A stretch of DNA of 5,587 nucleotides. Source: Balneolaceae bacterium (GTDB lineage Bacteria > Bacteroidota > Rhodothermia > Balneolales > Balneolaceae). The position numbers and the translations under genes are program-made. Each line of letters starts with the position of its first letter. The first letter of the stretch is position 1. The stretch spans positions 1 to 5,587 of the forward strand of contig SLAU01000029.1 of NCBI GenBank assembly GCA_007126675.1, given 5' to 3'. The notes under the pieces were generated by a model. It made no database searches, had not been told where the DNA came from, and saw nothing but the letters and a program-made list of their open reading frames with translations. Shown one piece after another: positions 1 through 5,491 of this stretch.

Positions 1-561
1 AAAATCGATATGCAGGGTGAAATCGTAAAGCATATCCCCATGGATAGTGATGACCTTGAAGGAATTATCGTTGATCCAAGAGACAGTACTCTTTGGGTTG
101 CAGAAGAAAGGCTCAGAGAACTGGTAAATATATCGAGAGAAGGAGAGGAGTTAAATCGTGTATTTCTGGACATTTCCGGTGAAATCCCTAATGATGGATT
201 AGAAGGTATTACAGTTAACCCAAACAACAACCATTTTTTTGTGGTCAATGAGCGAAATCCCCGTCTGCTTATAGAGCTCAACCCGGAAATGGAAATCATC
301 AATAAAACTGAAATAAATTTTTCGGGAGCTTTTGAGATGGGTGACCTGTCTGCCATTAGTTATAATAATGAAGAAGATACCCTATGGATTTTGAGTGACA
401 GGTCTGAAAAAATTGTGGTAACATCTTTATCCGGTGAACCAAAAAGGGTTTATCTTACCGGAGTTAATGACGGAGAAGGATTAGCAGTTTGGCCGGAACA
501 GCGCCTCGTTTTTGTGTGCTCTGATGAAGACAGTGAGTTGTATATATTTTCTTATGAGTAA
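1..561 (+). CDS. SdiA-regulated / YjiK-like beta-propeller protein, 5' end missing
   Basis: The reading frame is open from base 1 (K-I-D precede the first Met at base 10), so the true start lies upstream and this is the C-terminal part, 186 visible residues. Counting from the Met at base 10, four propeller-blade-like repeats are visible, each opening with an acidic-Gly/Ile turn followed by short beta strands: DLEGIIVDP (15-23), GLEGITVNP (63-71), DLSAISYN (112-119) and GEGLAVWP (155-162). Strands such as TLWVAEE, HFFVVNER, TLWILSD and LVFVCSDED follow them. The (D/G)-x-E-G-(I/L) turns with a following E/D-R are typical of the SdiA-regulated family (E. coli YjiK), a calcium-dependent-phytase-like propeller fold usually exported or lipid-anchored; family members are commonly about 250-300 aa. 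Any signal peptide would be off the window. The substrate is unknown. It converges with ftsY, with 4 nt between the stop codons. Confidence 0.75.
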   Translation, partial: KIDMQGEIVKHIPMDSDDLEGIIVDPRDSTLWVAEERLRELVNISREGEELNRVFLDISGEIPNDGLEGITVNPNNNHFFVVNERNPRLLIELNPEMEIINKTEINFSGAFEMGDLSAISYNNEEDTLWILSDRSEKIVVTSLSGEPKRVYLTGVNDGEGLAVWPEQRLVFVCSDEDSELYIFSYE

Positions 562-565
562 CAGG

Positions 566-1525
566 TTAGTTCTTTGCTCCAAAAAGAGCTTCAACAAAGG
601 CTGCGCGGTCAAATACCTGTAAATCCTCAATCTGCTCTCCAACCCCTATATATTTCACGGGCACGCTCAGTTCATTGGAAATGCCAATAACTATACCACC
701 CTTTGCAGTGCCATCAAGTTTAGTGAGTATAAGCCCGGTAATGTCAACAACTTCAGTAAACGCTTTTGCCTGCTGCATTGCATTTTGCCCGGTTGATGCA
801 TCTAAAACCAAAAGCGTTTCGTGCGGGGCACCATCAACTACTTTGCCCATTACTCTTTTGATTTTTGCCAGCTCATCCATGAGTGATTTCTTGTTATGAA
901 GCCTGCCTGCTGTGTCTACCAGGGCAATGTCAGCGTTTTTAGCAACCGCTGAAGAAACTGTATCAAAAGCAACAGCAGCCGGATCTGCATTCTGGCCCTG
1001 CTGTACTATTGGCACATCGGCGCGTTCACTCCAAATCGTTAACTGATCTACCGCCGCTGCGCGAAATGTATCTGCAGCTCCCAAAACCACTTTTTTCCCG
1101 GCATTCTTATACATGTATGCCAGCTTTCCAATACTTGTTGTTTTTCCAACACCATTTACTCCGACAACCAAAACTATGTGAGGTTTGTAAGTGAAATCTG
1201 CATCAAACTCGGATGGGCGGTCGGGCCTGCTCTCCTTCAGCAATCCAACAATCTCTTCCTGGAGCATTTGCTGAAGCTCATTTTGCGTAACAAACTTATC
1301 TCTTGATACGCGTGATTCAATCCGGTCAATAATTTCAATAGTTGTTGAAACGCCTACGTCTGAAGTAATCAGAATTTCTTCAAGATCATCAAGTGTTGAG
1401 GCATCAATAGTATCTTTTCCGGCAAATGTTTTACCGAGTTTATCAAGAAAACTGTTACGGCTTTTTTCAACGCCTTTTTCAAGTTTCTCTTGTTTCTTGA
1501 GTCCTATTTTTTCTAACCAGCTCAT
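566..1525 (-). CDS. ftsY: Signal recognition particle receptor FtsY (SRP GTPase)
   Basis: FtsY is the membrane-associated GTPase that docks SRP-ribosome-nascent-chain complexes at the Sec translocon for co-translational insertion of membrane proteins. All SRP-GTPase motifs are present in the 319 residues: G1 P-loop GVNGVGKT (122-129), G2/insertion-box DTFRAAA (152-158), G3 DTAGR (204-208), G4 TKLD (268-271) and the closing GVGE (294-297) followed by DLQVF. The four-helix N domain occupies about residues 20-100. The long acidic A domain of E. coli FtsY is absent; instead the protein starts with a short amphipathic, lysine-rich helix (MSWLEKIGLKK) that probably binds membrane lipid. The ATG at 1523-1525 lies 5 nt after the stop of the upstream pgsA-like gene. 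The bases before it are AT-rich (TTTAATTAATTGAT) with no Shine-Dalgarno, so it is probably translated from a shared mRNA. The ffh-type paralogue is excluded because there is no methionine-rich M domain after the G domain. Confidence 0.97.
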   Translation of the reverse strand: MSWLEKIGLKKQEKLEKGVEKSRNSFLDKLGKTFAGKDTIDASTLDDLEEILITSDVGVSTTIEIIDRIESRVSRDKFVTQNELQQMLQEEIVGLLKESRPDRPSEFDADFTYKPHIVLVVGVNGVGKTTSIGKLAYMYKNAGKKVVLGAADTFRAAAVDQLTIWSERADVPIVQQGQNADPAAVAFDTVSSAVAKNADIALVDTAGRLHNKKSLMDELAKIKRVMGKVVDGAPHETLLVLDASTGQNAMQQAKAFTEVVDITGLILTKLDGTAKGGIVIGISNELSVPVKYIGVGEQIEDLQVFDRAAFVEALFGAKN

Positions 1526-1530
1526 ATCAA

Positions 1531-2121
1531 TTAATTAAATTCAGCGCCATCTAAAATTTGTTTATACCTGTGAAAATAATCGACAAAAGAAATTACCATA
1601 ATTACGAGTGATGCCATCATTAAAAAAACGTGAACAGCTTCCGCTGCCGGGAATAAAAATACGGAAAGCCAGTATAAAGCAAGCACATTAACAGAAACCT
1701 TCCCTGCCATAGTAGACATCGCCACTTTGCCACGCTTTTTTTGTATGTACCATGAACCCATCATAATTAAAACATCACGAATAACCCCAACAGCAAAAAA
1801 CCACAGGGGTATCCAGCCCAGCCAAACGGTATACAAAAATAGGAAAAATGCCATTACCTTATCGGCAACCGGGTCTAAAATCTTCCCCAGTTCCGACACT
1901 TCATTTCTCCAGCGGGCAACCATTCCATCTATATAATCCGATATACCTCCATATAACAACAGCACTACAATCATAAAGCTAACTTGCTGCTGATTATGAT
2001 AGTGCAAATAAATAATTGGAAATGTGACTAATACCCTGGATAAAGAAATCAGGTTCGACCACGTGTAAATGTCGTTTCGAACCAATACCTTCTTACCGTC
2101 AACATTGATCACATCCTTCAT
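1531..2121 (-). CDS. pgsA: CDP-alcohol phosphatidyltransferase, PgsA-like (phosphatidylglycerophosphate synthase)
   Basis: This is an integral membrane enzyme of 196 aa that moves a phosphatidyl group from CDP-diacylglycerol to an alcohol; with glycerol-3-phosphate it yields phosphatidylglycerophosphate, precursor of phosphatidylglycerol and cardiolipin. The complete catalytic signature D-x2-D-G-x2-A-R-x8-G-x3-D-x3-D is visible: D62, D65, G66, A69, R70, G79, D83, D87. The NLISLSR segment (23-29) just before the first membrane helix matches the NxLTxxR opening typical of PgsA. About six hydrophobic segments can be picked out (roughly 28-41, 47-60, 88-102, 103-122, 141-158, 162-183). About 20 residues precede the NLIS motif, a little more than in many PgsA proteins; the ATG at 2119-2121 is the only good start I see. 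It is the first gene of a likely two-gene operon with ftsY. The alcohol substrate cannot be proven from sequence; a phosphatidylserine or inositol-phosphate synthase is a less likely alternative. Confidence 0.85.
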   Translation of the reverse strand: MKDVINVDGKKVLVRNDIYTWSNLISLSRVLVTFPIIYLHYHNQQQVSFMIVVLLLYGGISDYIDGMVARWRNEVSELGKILDPVADKVMAFFLFLYTVWLGWIPLWFFAVGVIRDVLIMMGSWYIQKKRGKVAMSTMAGKVSVNVLALYWLSVFLFPAAEAVHVFLMMASLVIMVISFVDYFHRYKQILDGAEFN

Positions 2122-2206
2122 GGGTGATGTATTTATCGATTAATTTTTCTAATGATACAGTATTTACAACTCTAATGTACGCTTGAAGAAAAGAGATTTT
2201 AAAGTT
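2122..2206. promoter_or_regulatory. Divergent intergenic region between pgsA-like and Nudix genes
   Basis: These 85 AT-rich bases separate two divergently transcribed start codons and so must carry both promoters, unless transcription enters from outside. I see only weak matches to the Bacteroidota -7 consensus TAnnTTTG, for example TAGAGTTG on the minus strand (complement of 2167-2174), with no TTTG at the proper upstream spacing. No operator-like palindrome longer than the 6-bp ATCGAT at 2133-2138 is apparent. The promoter role is inferred from gene orientation, not from a recognised motif. Confidence 0.4.
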
Positions 2207-2812
2207 ATGAACAACGAAAATAAACGTCTTATTGAAAAACCCGTCTCCTCTGATCATGTTTTTGATGGCAGGCTGCTTCAGGTATATGTTGACGAAGTGC
2301 AGTTACCTGATGGCTCAAATTCTACCCGCGACTGGATTAAACACCCCGGTGCAAGTGCTGTTGTTCCGGTTTTTGAAGATGGCACCATTATGCTTTTGAA
2401 GCAGTTTCGCTATCCGCCCCGTAAAATATTTATCGAGGTTCCGGCAGGCAAACTGGACTCCGGTGAACCGCCCATTATCACCGCCAAACGGGAATTGCTC
2501 GAAGAAACCGGGGTTGAGTGTGAGTTTATGGAGAATGCCGGATCATTCTTCCCGGCTATCGGGTATGCAGATGAAGAAATACATGTTTTTGTTGCCTGGG
2601 GTTTAAAGATGAAGGAGAAAAACTCAGATGATGATGAGTTTGTGATCAATCACAGGGTACATTTTTCAGAAGCACTTCAAATGATCGAAACCGGCGAAAT
2701 TGATGACGGCAAAACAATCTGCTCATTAATAAAGGCCTACCAGTGGTGGCTGAGGCACAAGCCTTTTGAAGTTGAGTTTGATATAAAAAAGAAAGATCAA
2801 ATTGAGGATTAA
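2207..2812 (+). CDS. Nudix hydrolase, ADP-ribose pyrophosphatase type
   Basis: This cytoplasmic hydrolase probably cleaves ADP-ribose to AMP and ribose-5-phosphate, or a related nucleoside diphosphate sugar. The full Nudix box G-x5-E-x7-R-E-L-L-E-E-T-G-V is present, starting at the Gly of VPAGK (residue 81 counted from the ATG at 2207); the metal-binding REL-LEE glutamates are intact. The EVPAGKLDSGE lead-in, the FFPAIGYADEEIHVFVA stretch after the box and the N-terminal VFDGRLLQVYVDEVQLPDG are characteristic of the ADPRase (NudF-like) subfamily. An in-frame TTG at 2183 would add eight residues (MKKRDFKV). I prefer the ATG at 2207, giving 201 aa, because homologues usually begin only a few residues before the VFDGRLL motif; an AAAGAGA stretch about 10 nt upstream might serve as a weak ribosome site. 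It is divergent from the pgsA-ftsY pair. The exact substrate is not determinable here. Confidence 0.9.
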   Translation: MNNENKRLIEKPVSSDHVFDGRLLQVYVDEVQLPDGSNSTRDWIKHPGASAVVPVFEDGTIMLLKQFRYPPRKIFIEVPAGKLDSGEPPIITAKRELLEETGVECEFMENAGSFFPAIGYADEEIHVFVAWGLKMKEKNSDDDEFVINHRVHFSEALQMIETGEIDDGKTICSLIKAYQWWLRHKPFEVEFDIKKKDQIED

Positions 2813-2837
2813 AACCTAATAAACGCCAATAAAATCA

Positions 2838-2892
2838 TCCCCCCGGCAGCCGTCATTTTTACTCCGGCTGCCATTCCCCCTTCGAAGGGGGA
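2838..2892. repeat. Compound palindromic element (REP-like) in a convergent intergenic gap
   Basis: Two inverted repeats sit side by side. The first is an 8-bp perfect stem, GGCAGCCG at 2845-2852 with CGGCTGCC at 2865-2872, around a 12-nt T-rich loop. Two bases later comes the 18-bp perfect palindrome TCCCCCTTCGAAGGGGGA at 2875-2892. A C6 run at 2839-2844 preceded by T can alternatively pair with GGGGGA at 2887-2892, enclosing the first hairpin, so two competing folds are possible. The GC-rich block stands out sharply from its AT-rich flanks. From memory, C5-TTCGAA-G5 palindromes recur between genes in some Bacteroidota genomes, which would make this a dispersed REP-like unit; that is not verifiable from one copy. 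Confidence 0.6.
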
Positions 2893-2905
2893 CTAGATTT
2901 CTTTT
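2845..2905. terminator. Possible bidirectional terminator between Nudix gene and small ORF
   Basis: The two strong stems described for the palindromic element lie between the converging stop codons at 2812 (+) and 2935 (-). On the plus strand the G5 arm is followed by ACTAGATTTCTTTTCT, T-rich but not a clean U run, so intrinsic termination of the Nudix transcript is plausible rather than certain. On the minus strand the tract following the stems (complement of 2820-2838) holds ATTTTATTGG, also only modestly U-rich. The terminator role is inferred from position and structure. Confidence 0.4.
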
Positions 2906-2934
2906 CTACTTATCACGAGCTCAAGTTAATTTCA

Positions 2935-3234
2935 CTACGTTTTTGGGGCTTTAATCGCACCCTCTTTAATTCCAAGATCAACCATTGATTTGTGCATATC
3001 GTCCTGCTGTAATTCACCTCTTGAAATCAGTTCAGCAATTTCATCGCCGGTAAACATCATCAGGCAGCCACTTTCTCTCAGTCTTTGATCAAAGTTTCGG
3101 GGATCCTGAAGTTTCAGCTTTTCAACATTAAGCCCTTCCGGGCTTACACTCAAATCAACCAGAAAATAGAATTTATCATCCGGTGCATCTCCGAACTCAA
3201 TGATTTCAAGTTTAGTTTTTTTATAGATGTTCAT
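2935..3234 (-). CDS. Small protein of unknown function, second gene of HTH operon
   Basis: I do not recognise this 99-aa protein. It is acidic/mixed-charge and soluble-looking, with no signal peptide, membrane segment or cysteine motif (a single Cys in ESGCLMMF). The N-terminal half reads like beta strands (KLEIIEFG, KFYFLVDLSVS), the middle is a polar helical stretch (NVEKLKLQDPRNFDQRLRESG), then a predicted helix (TGDEIAELISRGEL) and a basic tail (EGAIKAPKT). The frame stays open upstream to a TTG at 3292-3294 that would overlap the upstream gene by 38 nt. I prefer the ATG at 3232-3234 because it leaves a 22-nt gap and has AAAAGAG about 7 nt before it, a reasonable ribosome site. It follows the HTH gene on the same strand and is probably co-transcribed, so it may act with that protein; no function can be assigned. 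Confidence 0.7.
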   Translation of the reverse strand: MNIYKKTKLEIIEFGDAPDDKFYFLVDLSVSPEGLNVEKLKLQDPRNFDQRLRESGCLMMFTGDEIAELISRGELQQDDMHKSMVDLGIKEGAIKAPKT

Positions 3235-3256
3235 TCTGCTCTTTTCAGATTTATAT

Positions 3257-3655
3257 TCAGCTGTGTCTTTCAATAAAATCACGTGCCTTGACAAGCTCTA
3301 AAACCTCACCGCTCGAAGCATCCACTACTTTTACCTGGAACAGGCTGATAATTGCCTGCTCATTCAGCAGGTCTATCGTTTCATCAATGGTTTCGCACTC
3401 TTCGGTTTCACTCACCAGGTCGTTGATACCCTGAATAATGTATTTCTGTTTTACAGGTGTTTTTTCTGGGGTGGGATCCGGTTCTTCAAAATAGTTGCGA
3501 ATCGCATCTTCGGTTACATACCACTGCACGCCAAGTTTGCGGCCTTTGATCTTTCCGTCACGAAGATACGCACGGATGGTCATTTTGCTTAATCCAAGCA
3601 ATTCGTGGAGATCATCCACAGAATAAAGTGTAAGTGATCCGATTTTCTTTGGCAT
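3257..3655 (-). CDS. Excisionase-type (MerR-like) helix-turn-helix DNA-binding protein
   Basis: Residues 10-57 of this 132-aa protein form a HTH_17/excisionase-family winged-helix domain. YSVDDLHELLGLSKMTIR is the helix-turn-helix with its recognition helix, YLRDGKIKGRKLG the wing, and QWYVTEDAIRNYFEE the closing strand and helix. A Pro-rich linker (EEPDPTPEKTP, 57-67) leads to a second region (70-132) I do not recognise, with an acidic helix (VSETEECETIDETIDLLNEQ) and a beta-like segment (SLFQVKVVDASSGEVLELV). That extra domain makes it longer than simple excisionase-like proteins and suggests dimerisation or partner binding. Start chosen at the ATG 3653-3655; a TTG at 3671-3673 would add six residues (MYLLSV) but eats into the probable promoter. 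No integrase or phage gene is nearby, so a regulator role is more likely than recombination. The unknown 99-aa gene follows 22 nt downstream. Confidence 0.85.
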   Translation of the reverse strand: MPKKIGSLTLYSVDDLHELLGLSKMTIRAYLRDGKIKGRKLGVQWYVTEDAIRNYFEEPDPTPEKTPVKQKYIIQGINDLVSETEECETIDETIDLLNEQAIISLFQVKVVDASSGEVLELVKARDFIERHS

Positions 3656-3936
3656 AACGCTTAAAAGATACAACTTTAAACTTACCTTTAAAAGGTTGTT
3701 AAATAACTAAAAGAGGTAGATTAACTATACATTACTTATATATTATCAATTTCATTTGTTTCGAATAGGTATATCCCCGTATATTGGTTCTAATTGATTG
3801 AAACAAAACCAGCACATCTCTAATCAATCAACTCTCAAATCCACAAATCCGGGATAAGTCTGTCCAAATTTTCCTTTATTTCTGCAGATAACTTCTCCAT
3901 TTTATATTATGTGTGTGATTAAACCCTGATGATATT
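3656..3936. other. AT-rich divergent intergenic region (281 bp)
   Basis: This gap separates the minus-strand HTH gene from the plus-strand GLUG gene and should hold promoters for both. Besides the 3684-3696 palindrome it contains an 8-bp inverted repeat TTGATTGA (3794-3801) / TCAATCAA (3824-3831) around 22 nt. A candidate plus-strand Bacteroidota promoter is TTTG at 3755-3758, then 21 nt, then TATATTGG at 3780-3787 (close to TAnnTTTG); it would give a leader of about 145 nt before the ATG at 3937. A 21-codon minus-strand frame runs 3900-3835 (see findings). No RNA gene or riboswitch is recognised. Confidence 0.4.
3663..3696 (-). promoter_or_regulatory. Possible promoter and operator of the HTH gene
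   Basis: Reading the minus strand, TATCTTTT (complement of 3663-3670) matches the Bacteroidota -7 element TAnnTTTG except for the last base and lies 7 nt from the ATG, which would give a near-leaderless mRNA. Just upstream is a 13-nt odd palindrome, ACCTTT-A-AAAGGT at 3684-3696, in the position of an operator between the -7 and -33 elements. No clear TTTG -33 box is seen. Self-regulation by the adjacent HTH protein is an inference from position only. Confidence 0.3.
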
Positions 3937-5451
3937 ATGAGAGTACTTCCCGCGGTTCTACTATTCATAACCTTTTTGGTAATCAGCGAACCTTTGGCTG
4001 CACAGTTCGCAGGCGGTTCAGGAACCAGTGACGATCCTTATCAAATAGAAAACCTGGAGCAACTCCAGGAGATGAAAAATTATACCGATTCGCATTTCAA
4101 CCTGATCGGTGATATTGATGCATCCGCAACATCTGATTGGAATGAAGGCGAAGGGTTCATCCCCATCGGCGACCCCGACACGCCATTTACCGGCACTTTT
4201 GACGGTAACGGACATGAGATAACCGGGTTCAGAATTCTTCGTTTTGAAGAGATTAAACTTCCCAGGGATTTCCTGGGATTATTTGGTTACCTGCAAGGTG
4301 CTGAGGTTAAAAACCTGACGATGAGTGGCCTGGTAGTTTCATCAGGCATGAACACTATGTATGTTGGAGGTATAGCCGGCTATTCTGATGAAAACAGTGT
4401 TATTACAAACGTTAGCGTTGAGGGATCGGTTAACGCCCTTGTTATATCAGGAGCAGCGACCAAGCGATATTTTGGAGGTATTGCCGGTATGAATGATGGA
4501 GAGATCTACAATTCCAGATTTTCTGGTACAGTCGGCGGCAGTGGCGGCGTTGCAGGCCACCATTTCGGTGGTATTGCCGGCACAAACAGCGGCGTAATTG
4601 AGCAAAGTTACGCACTCTCAAATTCACAGGCTAACGGCTATGCCGGCGGTGTTACAGGTTCAAACCAGGGTACAATCAACAAATCGTTTTCCTTAAGTCC
4701 TGAGAGAATTCATGGAGGATTTGCAATAGGAGGGTTTGCCGGTTATAATTCAGGAATTATTACCAACTCATATACACACCCAGCGGTAACCGGCGGAAGA
4801 GATGGAACTATTGGCGGATTTGTCGCAGCCAATTCAGGCCAGATTGCTTACAGTTATTCAACCGGCAGTGTTCATCAGAACGCTGTTGCAAAAGGTGGTT
4901 TTGCTGCAAGAAACACAGAAGGTACTATCACCGGTTCGTTCTGGGATACTGATCGTTCTGAAACGGATTTCGGCATTGAAGAGGGAGATGCCTCCGGGCT
5001 GACGGGATTAACTACCAGCCAGATGACCGGAAGTAATGCCGCACAGTATATGCTTGACCTGGACTTTGGAGACACCTGGCAGCATACAGGTACATATCCT
5101 GCATTACAATGGCAGGGAGATGACCAGATTTATGACCCGGAGATTGATCTAAGTGTTGAGGATCCTGAAGATGAGGAAATGCCAAAAACCATAGAACTTT
5201 TGCAAAACTACCCCAACCCGTTTAATGCAACCACCACCATTCATTTCAGGGTTAATGAGCCGGTAGATTATGCTACATTTAGCATATATAATTCGGCAGG
5301 ACAAAAAGTAATGACGCTGTTTGATGAAGAACTGCCTGCTTTAGAATTTGAACTTCCTATTGACTTCAGCCACCTGCCTTCAGGCACATACTTTTTGAAA
5401 GTAACATCCACGGCAAACTCTGATTTTATTCAGATGTCGCTTATCAAATAG
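3937..5451 (+). CDS. Secreted GLUG-repeat protein with T9SS type A sorting domain
   Basis: This 504-aa protein is predicted to be exported by Sec and then across the outer membrane by the type IX secretion system. Residues 1-22 are a signal peptide (short basic start, hydrophobic LPAVLLFITFLVI core, cleavage near LAA/Q). Residues 24-105 form the usual cap of GLUG proteins (GGSGTSDDPYQIENLEQL, HFNLIGDIDAS, FTGTFDGNGHEITGF). Seven GLUG-type repeats follow, with cores at 144 (GGIAG), 180 (GGIAG), 211 (GGIAG), 237 (GGVTG), 265 (GGFAG), 293 (GGFVA) and 320 (GGFAA), mostly spaced 26-31 residues apart and each followed by an N-x-G-x-I-x-x-S(Y/F) strand; these should stack as a beta-helix. A SFWDTD...GLTTSQM capping segment (334-363) precedes the C-terminal sorting domain (about 417-504) with NYPNPFN (424-430), DYATFSIYNSAGQKV and LPSGTYFLKV. 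No catalytic motif is seen; adhesion or surface binding is a guess. The ATG has no Shine-Dalgarno. Confidence 0.93.
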   Translation: MRVLPAVLLFITFLVISEPLAAQFAGGSGTSDDPYQIENLEQLQEMKNYTDSHFNLIGDIDASATSDWNEGEGFIPIGDPDTPFTGTFDGNGHEITGFRILRFEEIKLPRDFLGLFGYLQGAEVKNLTMSGLVVSSGMNTMYVGGIAGYSDENSVITNVSVEGSVNALVISGAATKRYFGGIAGMNDGEIYNSRFSGTVGGSGGVAGHHFGGIAGTNSGVIEQSYALSNSQANGYAGGVTGSNQGTINKSFSLSPERIHGGFAIGGFAGYNSGIITNSYTHPAVTGGRDGTIGGFVAANSGQIAYSYSTGSVHQNAVAKGGFAARNTEGTITGSFWDTDRSETDFGIEEGDASGLTGLTTSQMTGSNAAQYMLDLDFGDTWQHTGTYPALQWQGDDQIYDPEIDLSVEDPEDEEMPKTIELLQNYPNPFNATTTIHFRVNEPVDYATFSIYNSAGQKVMTLFDEELPALEFELPIDFSHLPSGTYFLKVTSTANSDFIQMSLIK

Positions 5452-5491
5452 AATTAACAAATTCAGGAAGCCGTAATGGGTTAGTCTTAAC

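Noticed and set aside
675..899. Plus-strand open frame inside ftsY (also 1009-1194, and 1727-1936 inside the pgsA-like gene)
   Set aside because: They lie fully opposite strongly supported genes, have low-complexity Ser/Thr/Pro-rich translations and match no family; they are shadows of the coding strand.
2183..2206. TTG start for the Nudix gene
   Set aside because: The in-frame ATG at 2207 fits the usual N-terminal length of ADP-ribose pyrophosphatases; the extra residues MKKRDFKV have no family support.
3235..3294. Longer N terminus for the 99-aa protein starting at TTG 3292-3294
   Set aside because: It would overlap the HTH gene by 38 nt and uses a TTG, whereas an ATG at 3232-3234 with a plausible ribosome site leaves a normal 22-nt gap.
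3257..3655. Prophage or integrative element signalled by an excisionase-type protein
   Set aside because: No integrase, attachment-site repeat, tRNA or phage gene is in the window; this HTH family is also widespread in non-mobile regulators.
4360..4920. Tandem DNA repeats or a CRISPR-like array in the GLUG gene
   Set aside because: The periodicity is at protein level (GGxxG every 26-36 residues); the nucleotide copies differ widely and there are no constant repeats with unique spacers.
5451..5464. Small hairpin GAATT-AACA-AATTC after the GLUG stop codon as a terminator
   Set aside because: It is a five-base-pair AT-rich stem with no U tract, too weak to call.
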